A DNA stretch of 64,000 nucleotides from Leptothermofonsia sichuanensis E412 (GCF_019891175.1 NZ_CP072600.1:1178001-1242000), one strand, 5' to 3'. Shown: positions 17,723-26,271, counted from the stretch's first letter. Notes: generated by a model from the sequence alone, not told the origin. Made by a program: numbers and translations.

Positions 17723-18565
17723 ATGGCGACCAAATTCACTAAATCCTGGTGGGGGCAGAAATTCATCGACGCACTGGAACCCTTCAGTGATGCGGGCCGG
17801 TTAAGTCGAGGACGCTCCTACGCCAGCGGCGGTAAAGTCAAACGTTTTGAGATCAAAGATGGGATTGTCTCTGCCCAGGTGAGAGGGTCGGTGAATCCCT
17901 ATTTTGGAGTCTATGAGGAACCGCTCTATACGACCACGATTGAGTTTCAACCTATCAGTGCAGCAAAATGGGCAGCGGCGATCGCCCTCATCGCCTCCAA
18001 AGCCAGCCTCATTTCCCGCCTGTTACTCAACGAAATTCCTGACAATATTGAAGACAGCTTCGCCACTCTGGGCATTCACCTGCTGCCCCACAGCAAAAAA
18101 GACTTTGATGCAAACTGTTCCTGCCCGGACTGGGGTAATCCCTGCAAACACATTGCTGGTGTCTATTACCTGGTTGCCGCCGAACTCGATCGCGATCCTT
18201 TCCTGCTGTTTGAACTACGAGGACTGTCACGGGATGACCTGCTCCAGGAGCTTGCCAAATCACCCTTGGGCCAGGCACTCTCTGCCGAACTGCAACTGGA
18301 ACAACGCCCTCCCCAACGCAGTTCGTCCTACTATACCCGGCCTGCCACAGTACCCGCGGGCAGTGGAGCAGACTTGCGGGCCTTCTGGCAGGGGGCCAAA
18401 CGCCTCCCTCAGACCATGGAACCTTTACCCCAAACCATTGTCTCCGGCATTCCTGTGAAAAAGCAGGGCGATCACCCTGCCTTCTGGCACCGGGATAATT
18501 CCTTTATTGAAGCGATGGAAGCCCTGTACGATCTGGTCAAAACCAAAAACCAGAACGTACTTTGA
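17723..18565 (+). CDS. SWIM zinc-finger protein
   Basis: Protein of 281 residues starting MATKFTKSWWGQKFIDALE, a typical start for this family. The SWIM motif CSCPDWGNPCKH (CxC then CxH) at about residues 130-142 binds zinc and is thought to contact DNA or protein. In many bacteria such proteins stand next to an SNF2 helicase; here none is nearby. ATG 17723 is preferred to the upstream frame, whose sequence has no family likeness. It follows the receiver gene by 106 bp and may be co-transcribed with it. Function in the cell is not established. Confidence 0.82.
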   Translation: MATKFTKSWWGQKFIDALEPFSDAGRLSRGRSYASGGKVKRFEIKDGIVSAQVRGSVNPYFGVYEEPLYTTTIEFQPISAAKWAAAIALIASKASLISRLLLNEIPDNIEDSFATLGIHLLPHSKKDFDANCSCPDWGNPCKHIAGVYYLVAAELDRDPFLLFELRGLSRDDLLQELAKSPLGQALSAELQLEQRPPQRSSSYYTRPATVPAGSGADLRAFWQGAKRLPQTMEPLPQTIVSGIPVKKQGDHPAFWHRDNSFIEAMEALYDLVKTKNQNVL

Positions 18566-18584
18566 GGAGAGGCGAAAAAGGGCA

Positions 18585-20498
18585 TTAGCCCACCAGTTCT
18601 TTCACCTTCTTCATAATGCTCTCTGGGTCAAGTCCCTGATGGGGATACTGTTCCCATAAGCCACCGCAGCCTTCTTCGTGGGTACCCAGGTAGGCAAATT
18701 TGGGGGAATAACCCCGTTCCAGTAACCAGGAACCAAAGCGGCTGCCTAAGCCAGTCCTGCGGTTGAAAGGTTCAACCACCAGGACAAAAGGAGATTTGCC
18801 CACCGTGGCGATCGCCGCTTCATCCACCACATTTAGCGTTGGTTTGTTGATCAAACCCACATCAATGCCTTCCTGCTTCAGGCGTTCCACAGCATCCAGT
18901 GCCCGATACAGGGCATCCCCAAAGCTGACGATGTAACCAGCAGAACCTTCGCGCACGACTTCATCCTGGCCGGGAACAAACGTGTAACCGCTGCCAAATA
19001 GTTCCTCGCCTTTTGCGTTGAGAATCAGGGGCGTCTTCGAGCGGGTAGAAAAGATGAAACGCAGACCCGGATCAAAGAAGACGGCTTCTACCACGGCTTT
19101 CATCTGGTTAGCATCCGCCGGGAAATAGAGCTTTGTATCGTAGCCATCATCCAGACCATTGTCGGCAAAGAAATTGTTTAAGCCGAAGTGGCAGGTATTG
19201 TCTGCCATGTCATCAATGCCAGAGTGAGAGAAATGGCAGAGCAGGTTGGAGTAGTTCAACCGGGCCATTGTGATTTCAGAAATGCACATCTCCAGGAAAG
19301 CGGCGAAGGTAGCAAAAATCCCCTGTTTTCCTTCCTCCATGCCAAACCCAGCCGCCGCAGACAGGTTCCCCCGCTCCATAATGCCAGAGGGAATGAAAAC
19401 TTCGGGATGAGCATCGTGGATTTTCTTCAGACCGCAGGAACCTTCCAGGTCGCTGTCGATCACAACCACTTTAGCTTTCCGCTCTGCCTCACTCATCCGG
19501 TCCAGCACTCCATTCACTGCATCCCCAAACACATTCCGGCTGGAATCCCATTTGCTGCTACTGCCCAGGAACGTGTAGGTATTTTTAGGCGGTTGCAGGC
19601 TTTTCAGATGTTCAACGGCAGCCGTCTGTCCCCGCTTCTCCAGATATTGCAGGGCCAGTTTGACTGAGATCACATCGTGCCCGTGGTTGGAGCCTTCCAA
19701 CCCATCGATACCGGGACACATGGGACGCTTGTTAATGACAGCAACTGGTCCAGGGGTGTTAATTGCCTCAACGATACGGGCATAAAGACCATCCAGGTCT
19801 TCCCCGTCCCCTTCTAAGACTTTGACCCCGTGACCTTCCAGGGTTTTAGCAACGCTGAAGCCGGGAAGATATTTGGAGGGATGACCGGCGATCGTGACAT
19901 CGTTATCATCGATAATCAGCTTGACGTTCAGGTGTTGAGCAACCGCAAGACGGGCGGCTTCGGCATCATTCCCCTCCTGCTGGGAGCCATCCGAACCCAG
20001 GCAAAATACCGTTTTCCCTGGATGCGCCAGTGCCACTCCGTTGACATAGGGCCACATGTGACCGAGGCGACCAGAACTAAATTTAACTCCGGGAGTTAAT
20101 CCCAGTTCCGGATGTCCGGGTAGCTTAGAGTGGGCAAGCCGATAGCTCATTAACTGTTCAGCCGGTAGCTCGCCATGCAAAGCAGCCATCAGGTACTGGG
20201 TGCCAACCCGATGCCCCGCTTCGTCGAAGAAAATGGGGACAAATTTTTCGGGTGCGCTCCGGAACAGAGCATCCAGAATCATCACTTCCGGCACCGTATC
20301 GTAGGGTCCCCCAGTGTGACCACCCACTCCATGAGCTGCACCTGTTGCGGTAAAGAACACAATCGCGTCCCGGCAAAGCTGGATATTAGCACTGAGTGCT
20401 TCGCGTTGCTCAGTAGAAAGGGTGGGACTGATAGGATCCAGTGCAACAGGTTTGTAAGCACTGAGGTCAATGGGAAAGCGAGCTGTGGTCGTTGTCAT
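18585..20498 (-). CDS. Transketolase-like thiamine diphosphate enzyme (atypical)
   Basis: Three-domain transketolase-fold protein of 637 residues. The ThDP site is visible as GSDGSQQEGNDAEAARL...DDND. The pyrimidine domain (about residues 345-500) and the C-terminal domain (VVREGSAGYIVSFGDALYRA) follow in normal order. The N-terminus differs from housekeeping TktA: GGHTGGPYDTVPEV stands where the usual SGHPG motif would be. It lies downstream of acpP and fabF on the same strand, the place where many cyanobacteria carry tktA. It could be the working Calvin-cycle enzyme or a paralogue with other sugar substrates; sequence alone does not decide. Confidence 0.8.
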   Translation of the reverse strand: MTTTTARFPIDLSAYKPVALDPISPTLSTEQREALSANIQLCRDAIVFFTATGAAHGVGGHTGGPYDTVPEVMILDALFRSAPEKFVPIFFDEAGHRVGTQYLMAALHGELPAEQLMSYRLAHSKLPGHPELGLTPGVKFSSGRLGHMWPYVNGVALAHPGKTVFCLGSDGSQQEGNDAEAARLAVAQHLNVKLIIDDNDVTIAGHPSKYLPGFSVAKTLEGHGVKVLEGDGEDLDGLYARIVEAINTPGPVAVINKRPMCPGIDGLEGSNHGHDVISVKLALQYLEKRGQTAAVEHLKSLQPPKNTYTFLGSSSKWDSSRNVFGDAVNGVLDRMSEAERKAKVVVIDSDLEGSCGLKKIHDAHPEVFIPSGIMERGNLSAAAGFGMEEGKQGIFATFAAFLEMCISEITMARLNYSNLLCHFSHSGIDDMADNTCHFGLNNFFADNGLDDGYDTKLYFPADANQMKAVVEAVFFDPGLRFIFSTRSKTPLILNAKGEELFGSGYTFVPGQDEVVREGSAGYIVSFGDALYRALDAVERLKQEGIDVGLINKPTLNVVDEAAIATVGKSPFVLVVEPFNRRTGLGSRFGSWLLERGYSPKFAYLGTHEEGCGGLWEQYPHQGLDPESIMKKVKELVG

Positions 20499-20592
20499 GG
20501 CTAGTGTTCTGTGGGGAGCTGTGTTTAATTCCCGCTTTGATCAGCAGAGTTAAACGCTTAACAGCTTACCACTTTAGTATCCTAATTGCCGA

Positions 20593-21846
20593 TTACGGAC
20601 GATACTTCTTGAACGCCAGGGTGACATTGTGCCCACCAAAGCCAAAGGAATTAGATAGGGCTGCTTCAACGAGCATCTCACGGCTCTGATGGGGTACGTA
20701 GTCGAGATCACAGTCCGGGTCTGGATTCTCTAAGTTGATGGTTGGGGGTACCCGATCGCTGGCAATTGACATTACTGTAGCGACTGCTTCAATCCCCCCA
20801 GAACCGCCGAGCAGATGTCCTGTCATGGATTTGGTCGAGCTAACTGCCACGTTATAGGCGTGATCGCCCAGTACTTTCTTAATCGCTGCCGTTTCAGTGG
20901 AGTCATTGGCAGGGGTGCTGGTACCGTGGGCATTGATATAGTTGATCTGGGCAGGAGTCAGGCTACCGTCCTTTAATGCCAGAGAAATTGCCCGCGCTGC
21001 CCCTTCACCGCCAGGAACCGGAGAGGTCATGTGGTAGGCGTCACAGGTCATGCCATAGCCCACCATCTCAGCATAGATACGGGCACCTCGTGCTAAAGCG
21101 TGTTCCAGTTCTTCAAGCACTAAAATACCGCAGCCCTCACCCAGGACAAACCCATCCCGGTCTTTGTCAAATGGGCGGCTGGCATGAGCCGGGTCATCAT
21201 TCCGGGTAGACATGGCTTTGCAGGCCGCGAAACCAGCAACCGAGAGGGGAGTGACGGCAGCTTCTGTCCCCCCACAAATCATGGCCTGGGCATAGCCTTG
21301 CTGTACCAGTCGGAAGGCATCCCCAATGGCGTTGGAACCGGCTGCACAGGCTGTCACAGAGCAGGAATTAGGACCCTTTGCCCCAATATGGATAGCAGTT
21401 AACCCTGCCGCCATGTTGGCAATCATCATCGGAATCATAAAGGGGCTACAGCGATCAGGTCCCTTAGTCAGATAAATTTCCTGTTGATCTTCCAGTACTT
21501 TCAATCCACCAATCCCTGTACCAATCAAAACACCAACCTGCTCTGCGTTCAGGTCATTAATCACAAACTGGGCATCGGCGATCGCCTGCTTACTGGCAGA
21601 AACCGCAAACTGGGCAAACCGATCCATCCGTTTGGCATCCTTCTTCTCCAGATAGGCGTGGGGGTCAAATCCTTTGACCTCTCCAGCAATCCGGCAATCG
21701 TGCCGGGATGCATCAAACAAAGTAATGGGACCAATCCCATTCCGTCCGCCCATCAACCCTTCCCAATATTCAGTCAGGGTATTTCCAATCGGGGTTATTG
21801 CGGCAAGCCCTGTAACAACGACTCGCTTACGGTCAACACTGGTCAT
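20593..21846 (-). CDS. fabF: 3-oxoacyl-[acyl-carrier-protein] synthase II
   Basis: Condensing enzyme of fatty acid elongation, using malonyl-ACP. Catalytic Cys lies in SVTACAAGSNAIGDA, the two His in NAHGTSTPAND and MTGHLLGGSGG, giving the Cys-His-His triad. The GFGGHN glycine-rich C-terminal motif is present (SFGFGGHNVTLAF). The start is ATG 21846 (MTSVDRKRVVVTGL); the longer frame to 21906 reads intergenic sequence. Length 417 is standard. It follows acpP by 134 bp and precedes the transketolase by 94 bp, all on the minus strand. Confidence 0.97.
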   Translation of the reverse strand: MTSVDRKRVVVTGLAAITPIGNTLTEYWEGLMGGRNGIGPITLFDASRHDCRIAGEVKGFDPHAYLEKKDAKRMDRFAQFAVSASKQAIADAQFVINDLNAEQVGVLIGTGIGGLKVLEDQQEIYLTKGPDRCSPFMIPMMIANMAAGLTAIHIGAKGPNSCSVTACAAGSNAIGDAFRLVQQGYAQAMICGGTEAAVTPLSVAGFAACKAMSTRNDDPAHASRPFDKDRDGFVLGEGCGILVLEELEHALARGARIYAEMVGYGMTCDAYHMTSPVPGGEGAARAISLALKDGSLTPAQINYINAHGTSTPANDSTETAAIKKVLGDHAYNVAVSSTKSMTGHLLGGSGGIEAVATVMSIASDRVPPTINLENPDPDCDLDYVPHQSREMLVEAALSNSFGFGGHNVTLAFKKYRP

Positions 21847-21911
21847 GATTTCAAAGGATGGTAGGGAAGATACCTGGAAGTGGAAATGAAGTATAAAGTA
21901 TAACAATTAAA

Positions 21912-21972
21912 GTTGAGAGTTAAGAGTTTGGGTTGCATGTCCAACTCAACACTCTTAACTCAACACTCCTGA
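21912..21972. repeat. Inverted repeat between acpP and fabF
   Basis: The arms gttgagagttaagagt (from about 21912) and actcttaactcaac (to about 21965) are complementary and enclose about 25 bp. There is no T-run on the minus-strand side, so it is more likely a processing or attenuation hairpin in the acpP-fabF transcript than a full terminator. Confidence 0.45.
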
Positions 21973-21980
21973 CAGACGGG

Positions 21981-22232
21981 CTAAGCAGATGCCGCCACTT
22001 TGTTGCTGATATAGTCCACCGCTGCCTGGACCGTTGCAATTTCCTCAGCGGCTTCGTCTGGAATTTCGATGTCAAACTCTTCTTCCAGCGCCATGACCAG
22101 CTCAACCGTATCCAGGGAATCGGCTCCCAGATCGTTGGCAAAACTGGCTTCGGGTGTTACCTCACTGGTTTCAACACCCAGTTGTTCAGCTACAATCTTC
22201 TGAACTTTATCAAAAATCTCTGTGTCGGTCAT
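21981..22232 (-). CDS. acpP: Acyl carrier protein
   Basis: Carries growing acyl chains on a 4'-phosphopantetheine arm attached to Ser in [19 protein letters not shown]. It is 83 residues, strongly acidic and helical, as usual. Start is ATG 22232 ([14 protein letters not shown]), with GAGGAAG 5 bp upstream; the longer frame to 22274 reads the leader. First gene of the acpP-fabF-transketolase group. Confidence 0.97.
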   Translation of the reverse strand: MTDTEIFDKVQKIVAEQLGVETSEVTPEASFANDLGADSLDTVELVMALEEEFDIEIPDEAAEEIATVQAAVDYISNKVAASA

Positions 22233-22756
22233 AAGCTTCCTCGATGGATGCAGCGGCAAAAATAGTCTGAACATTTGCTCTGACGCCCGTACCCATCCAA
22301 GACCCCAATGATCCCTTCAGAGGCACACTACGATCTGAGCATTCTTTATCTTAATCTGAAAGCGCGATCTCCCGACCGCCTCCCACGAATTGAAGGAATG
22401 CCAGGGATTGTGGATTAAATAAACCGAAAAACCTGGTGCATTGTGGCAGAAGTTTTTCACCACAAAAGCACGAAGGGACACAAAGTTTCTTAGTGTGCTT
22501 TGTGTCTTTGTGGTTCAACCTGAAACTGGCGGGTTATTTTCGCCAACCTGCACTAGGGGCTTTACCACAGAGACACAGAGATGAGAGAGGAATTGCTCTG
22601 TGTTCTCCGTGCCTCTGTGGTGAAAGTTCAAAGTATAAAATTCTCCTTCTTAAGAATTGAAGCCAGGTTCTGTACGCCAGGTTCTACACTGATAACTAAC
22701 AACCAACAACTAACAACCACCCCTCACCCCTCACTCCTTCTCTCCTCCTCCCTCCT
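22233..22756. other. Intergenic region upstream of HdrB-like gene, repeat-rich
   Basis: About 520 bp between divergent acpP and the HdrB-like gene. No gene seen. The acpP promoter should lie within 22240-22390. The rest is occupied by two CACAGAG-class hairpins and, from about 22680, by low-complexity ctaacaacc and cctcacccctc units running up to the start codon. Confidence 0.65.
22399..22625. repeat. Two CACAGAG-class hairpins with conserved flank
   Basis: The flank agggattgtggattaaataa begins at 22402. Hairpin 1 runs from caccacaaaagcacg (about 22458) to gtctttgtggttc (about 22518). Hairpin 2 runs from accacagagacacagag (about 22564) to ctctgtggtg (about 22622). Both have arms of roughly 17-25 bp with mismatches. 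Same family as at 8.6 kb and 59.6-59.8 kb. Confidence 0.7.
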
Positions 22757-23662
22757 ATGCCTTCCTTCCCTCTCAAATATGCCTACTTTCCCGGTTGTGT
22801 TGCCCAGGGAGCCTGCCGGGAACTATACCAATCGACCCAGGCGCTCACCCAGGCATTGGGTATTGAACTGATTGAGTTGAAAAAGGCTGCTTGCTGCGGC
22901 TCTGGCACGTTTAAGGAAGACTCCCAACTGCTGGAAGACACCGTTAATGCCCGTAACATTGCTCTGGCAGAAGAACTGAACCTGTCTCTGCTAACCCATT
23001 GCAGCACCTGCCAGGGGGTAATTGGACGGGTGGATGAGCGGCTGAAAGAACGGCAAACATCCAACCCAGCCTATGTTGAGCAGGTGAATAGGCTGCTTCA
23101 ACAAGAAAACTGCTCACCTTACCAGGGGACGACGACTGTTAAGCATTTGCTCTGGGCGCTGGTTGGTGATTATGGTCTGGACGCCCTGGAGAAGCAGGTA
23201 ACGCGCAAACTCTCTGGTCTCAAATGTGCCGCTTTTTACGGTTGCTACTTGCTGAGAACTCAATCCCATCTTCCCTTTGACGATCCCTACAATCCTCAAT
23301 CTCTGGAGAATGTATTTCGGGCAGTGGGTGCCACCCCTGTTTACTACCGGGGACGGACCCAATGCTGTGGCTGGCCCCTTTCCAGCTACGCCACTGAGCA
23401 GTCATTTAAGATGGCAGGAATGCATATCCAGGAGGCGATCGCCCAGGGAGCCGATTGTATCGTTACACCCTGCCCCCTCTGCCATCTGAACCTGGACTCT
23501 CGCCAGCCTGAAGTTGAGCAAGTGATTGGACAAACCCTGGGACTACCGATTTTGCATCTGCCCCAACTGGTCGCGCTGGCCCTGGGGATTCGCCCGCAGG
23601 ATCTGGGTCTACATCGTCACATTGTCTCGACCCGCCCGGTACTGGAAAAGCTTGGACTGTGA
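22757..23662 (+). CDS. HdrB-like CCG-domain iron-sulfur protein
   Basis: Protein of 301 residues with two complete CCG domains, annotated in cyanobacteria as heterodisulfide reductase subunit B-like. Domain 1 ligands: FPGC, KKAACCGSG and HCSTC. Domain 2: FYGCY, TQCCGW and TPCPLC. In methanogens such domains hold non-cubane clusters that cleave disulfides. Cyanobacteria have no CoB-CoM system, and a role as a membrane-anchor or quinone-side subunit of a type-E succinate dehydrogenase has been proposed for this class; that is not shown by this sequence. It overlaps the next gene by 4 bp (GTGA). Confidence 0.82.
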   Translation: MPSFPLKYAYFPGCVAQGACRELYQSTQALTQALGIELIELKKAACCGSGTFKEDSQLLEDTVNARNIALAEELNLSLLTHCSTCQGVIGRVDERLKERQTSNPAYVEQVNRLLQQENCSPYQGTTTVKHLLWALVGDYGLDALEKQVTRKLSGLKCAAFYGCYLLRTQSHLPFDDPYNPQSLENVFRAVGATPVYYRGRTQCCGWPLSSYATEQSFKMAGMHIQEAIAQGADCIVTPCPLCHLNLDSRQPEVEQVIGQTLGLPILHLPQLVALALGIRPQDLGLHRHIVSTRPVLEKLGL

Positions 23663-24318
23663 CGGAAACCAAAATGAATTCTGCAATCGCCAAAAGAATT
23701 TTTATCTGCATAAGTTCCGCTGCCATTTTTTCAGGCTGTGCCCTGAATCCTCCTGCTTCCACGGAGTCTCCTGAGGTTTCAACCAGCCCCACGCCTGGTA
23801 GCCCACCGACTGCTCCCAGCCCAGCCAGTCCTGCTCCAGCAACCCCTCCAGCCACAGCCACTCCAGTGTCCCCGACACCGGGGGCAGGCAGTCCTTCCCC
23901 TGTTCAAGCTTTAGAAACCCGGTTGAGCCAGGTCGTCACTGCGGCGATCGGCGTTCCTATTCAATCGGTCAAATGTCCGGCAGGGGCAGATGTGGCTGTT
24001 GATAGCCGCTTTGACTGTGAGGCAGTTTCGGATGGGCAACCATTCACGATCGCGGTTGAAGTGACCAACGCCACGGTGCCTCAGTTCAGGTGGAGGACGA
24101 AAGGGCTATTGGTGATCTCAAAGCTGGAAGCCTACCTCCAGAAGGAAATCAAAGACAGAGGCGGAATTGATGTTACAGCCAGTTGCGGCAGCAACATTCG
24201 AGTTGTGCAGTCTGGGGAAACCTTTGAATGCCAGATTACAGATGCCAGAGGCAAGGAACGCTCAGCCAGAGTGACCGTCAAAGACGAGCAGGGTAATGTG
24301 GAAGTGTCGCTAATGTGA
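23659..24318 (+). CDS. Lipoprotein with DUF4333-like repeats
   Basis: Signal peptide with lipobox SGCA near residue 27 points to a membrane-anchored, probably periplasmic, lipoprotein. A Pro/Ser/Thr-rich linker follows (about residues 30-75). The C-terminal part contains two similar units, each with a Cys pair (VKCPAG...FDCEAV and ASCGSN...FECQIT), in the manner of DUF4333. Start GTG 23659 overlaps the HdrB-like stop; ATG at 23674 is an alternative and leaves a normal signal peptide. Coupling to the HdrB-like gene suggests co-expression; function unknown. Confidence 0.72.
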   Translation: MTETKMNSAIAKRIFICISSAAIFSGCALNPPASTESPEVSTSPTPGSPPTAPSPASPAPATPPATATPVSPTPGAGSPSPVQALETRLSQVVTAAIGVPIQSVKCPAGADVAVDSRFDCEAVSDGQPFTIAVEVTNATVPQFRWRTKGLLVISKLEAYLQKEIKDRGGIDVTASCGSNIRVVQSGETFECQITDARGKERSARVTVKDEQGNVEVSLM

Positions 24319-24320
24319 GC

Positions 24321-24414
24321 TATAGCCCTTTTCAAGGGTGTGAAGTACAGTGGGGTGCGCCGCACCCCACTGTACTTCACACTCCCGTACTTTACTCAAT
24401 TGAAAAACGCTATA
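24321..24414. repeat. MITE-like palindromic repeat, copy 1
   Basis: A 94-bp element that starts 3 bp after the lipoprotein stop. Terminal inverted repeats: tatagcccttttcaa and ttgaaaaacgctata (13 of 15 match). Inside is a perfect 22-bp inverted repeat (24338-24359 and 24361-24382) with one unpaired base. Related copies lie at 38093-38187 (inverted) and 39038-39129. No coding capacity. It may act as a 3' hairpin for the upstream transcript. Confidence 0.8.
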
Positions 24415-24753
24415 AAAGCTGATCGGGGTGACAGGACTGAGAGAACCTGGATAGAGAAAAGAAGCGGAACAGACAGAAAAATGACCTCACGATTTAAAGT
24501 ATAGAAATTTTTCTTAATCAAATTTAATGCCAGACTTGCAATCCTTGATATGCGACCACTTGATACTTTACCTTTGGTTTCATTCTTGCCTTCCCCAATC
24601 AGCCCCAACTCGGTTCTGAGATCGCGTTTCATTACTTGATCCTGTGTTAACGTAAGAGTCGAGTATTTGATTCGGCTGCGTCGTTTGTTTTATGTCCAAC
24701 AGGCTTCTCTCCGGATTTAAATCTCTACAACATGTCAATTTCCGGAGATCTCC
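24415..24753. other. Leader region of the RRM gene
   Basis: About 340 bp with no gene; a 78-codon minus frame here has no family likeness. Cold-inducible RRM genes of cyanobacteria often have long leaders, and this spacer could hold one. The last 25 bp contain a duplicated catgtcaattt around the Shine-Dalgarno sequence. Confidence 0.5.
24743..24752 (+). promoter_or_regulatory. Palindromic ribosome binding site of the RRM gene
   Basis: ggagatctcc is a perfect 10-bp palindrome that contains the Shine-Dalgarno GGAG and ends 1 bp before ATG 24754. An upstream copy of catgtcaattt (24731) offers a competing ATG at 24732 in another frame, giving a 13-codon peptide that ends beyond the true start. 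Confidence 0.45.
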
Positions 24754-25056
24754 ATGTCAATTTATGTAGGTAACCTTTCCTACGCTGTTACCCAGGAAGA
24801 ACTTTCTGCCATTTTTGCTGAATATGGAACCGTCAAGCGGGTTCAGTTGCCAACCGACCGTGAAACCGGTCGTCCGCGGGGCTTTGGCTTTGTGGAAATG
24901 TCAACTGACGATGAAGAGACGGCGGCTATTGAAGCTCTAGATGGTGCTGAATGGATGGGTCGCGACCTGAAAGTGAATAAAGCCAGACCCCGTGAAGAGC
25001 GTAAGCCCGGTGGCAGTTTTGGAGGAAATAGTAGAGGTTATTCACGCCGCTACTAA
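24754..25056 (+). CDS. Cyanobacterial RRM RNA-binding protein (Rbp type)
   Basis: Single RNA-recognition motif of about 80 residues: RNP2 is IYVGNL at residues 3-8 and RNP1 is RGFGFVEM at about 43-50. A short Gly/Arg/Ser-rich tail follows (GGSFGGNSRGYSRRY). This is the layout of the RbpA-type, cold-responsive RNA-binding proteins of cyanobacteria, which bind mRNA. Length is 100. No rpsU follows, as it does in some genomes. Confidence 0.93.
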   Translation: MSIYVGNLSYAVTQEELSAIFAEYGTVKRVQLPTDRETGRPRGFGFVEMSTDDEETAAIEALDGAEWMGRDLKVNKARPREERKPGGSFGGNSRGYSRRY

Positions 25057-25098
25057 GCTGTTCTCAACCATTTCTAAACTATTTGAATGATGGACTTG

Positions 25099-25176
25099 GA
25101 CTTTGGACTTCAGGCTGTTTGAGATCTCCGGCATTGGAGCTAAGTTTCTCTGGTCGAAGTCCAGAGTCTATTTTTT
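25099..25176 (+). terminator. Terminator-like hairpin after the RRM gene
   Basis: gactttggacttc (25099-25111) pairs with gaagtccagagtc (25156-25168), 12 of 13 positions, and a run of six T follows. The loop is long (about 44 nt), so efficiency is uncertain. Confidence 0.5.
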
Positions 25177-25289
25177 ATCAGTGTTGAATTCAGGGTTCAT
25201 CCTGGGAACGTTGCCTGCTAATCTAAACCTGGAAACATGAATTTGCGGGGTTTTGAAGGGGGACAATCCTTCAAGATTTGCCTGGCAGA

Positions 25290-26123
25290 CTACTGTCCAA
25301 ACCGTTTCTGCTCACCCCGGAAGCGAATATATTCTGCGACTATAAAGACAATTCCTGTCGCCAGGATTAACACCACACTGAGGGCATTGATATCAGGCTT
25401 GACGCCTGTGCGAATGCGACTGAAGATTTCCATGGGTAATGTGGTCACTCCGCCTCCAGCCGTGAAGCTGGCAATCAGAAAGTCATCCAGACTCAGAACA
25501 AATGCCAGCAGGCAACCCGAAATAATTGCGGGCATCAGTTCTGGCAACAATACCTTCAGAAATGCCTGAGTCGGGTTTGCGCCCAGATCCAGAGCAGCTT
25601 CTTCCAGGTTCGGGTTGAGGTTGGTAATCCGAGTCGATACAACCCAGGCAATATAGGACAGGCAGAACACCACATGGGCTGCCACAACTGTCCATAAGCT
25701 AAGTTGGATGGCTCCCCCAGTCAGGGGAATTGCGATCGCCGCCAGAAACACCAGGGTGGAAACTGCCATTGCAATATCTGGAACAATTAACGGCAGGTAA
25801 GCCACTCCCTGGTAAAGCCTTTTCCCTCGAAACTGGTAACGGGCCAAACCGACTGCCATTAAGGTGCCAATTACAGCCGCAATCGCAACAGCAAACACGG
25901 CAACCTGCAAGCTGGTCAGTAATGAATTCAGAATGCGCCCATCTCTAAAGAATTTCAGATACCACTCCCAGGTAAACCCTTTCCAGGTAGCGCTGTAGGG
26001 TGATTGATTGAAACTGTAAAATGCCAGGACAGCGATCGGCAGATACATAAACCCAAACATTAGCAAGGCAAAGAGGGTTTGCCAGGCAAAGGGAAACTGG
26101 GGTTTGGGGTGGGGTCTGGGCAT
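25290..26123 (-). CDS. potC: Spermidine/putrescine ABC transporter permease PotC
   Basis: Inner-membrane permease of the polyamine importer. Six predicted spans, with the EAA loop EEAALDLGANPTQAFLKVLLPELMPAI (shown here in part of its length) at about residues 175-200 contacting the ATPase. The C-terminal FLIASF...LPMEIFS block is typical of PotC. Length 277 is usual. Last gene of potA-potD-potB-potC on the minus strand; the spacer to potB (148 bp) is filled by low-complexity sequence. Confidence 0.92.
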   Translation of the reverse strand: MPRPHPKPQFPFAWQTLFALLMFGFMYLPIAVLAFYSFNQSPYSATWKGFTWEWYLKFFRDGRILNSLLTSLQVAVFAVAIAAVIGTLMAVGLARYQFRGKRLYQGVAYLPLIVPDIAMAVSTLVFLAAIAIPLTGGAIQLSLWTVVAAHVVFCLSYIAWVVSTRITNLNPNLEEAALDLGANPTQAFLKVLLPELMPAIISGCLLAFVLSLDDFLIASFTAGGGVTTLPMEIFSRIRTGVKPDINALSVVLILATGIVFIVAEYIRFRGEQKRFGQ

Positions 26124-26221
26124 CGGTGGAGGAGTCAGGAGTTGTGAGTTGTTAGAAGTTGTTAGAAGTTTTTAGAGGGGGAGCGCAGGCGATGAACCGA
26201 TCAGGGAAGAGGACAGTGGTT

Positions 26222-26249
26222 TAGAAGAATAATTTGCTCTGCCTTCTGC
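26222..26249. repeat. Left arm of inverted repeat flanking potB
   Basis: The 28 bp here match the reverse complement of 27273-27300 at 26 of 28 positions (core gaataatttgctctg). The two arms enclose potB and about 1.08 kb in all. The arm continues into a ctgccttctgccctctgcc tract. Confidence 0.7.
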
Positions 26250-26271
26250 CCTCTGCCTCCCATTCAACTGG

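Noticed and set aside
22400-22756. CRISPR array suggested by many short repeats
   Set aside because: The repeats are imperfect hairpins and low-complexity tracts without regular repeat-spacer spacing; no cas genes in the window.
24396-24632. 78-codon minus-strand frame upstream of the RRM gene
   Set aside because: It overlaps the MITE-like repeat and has no motif.
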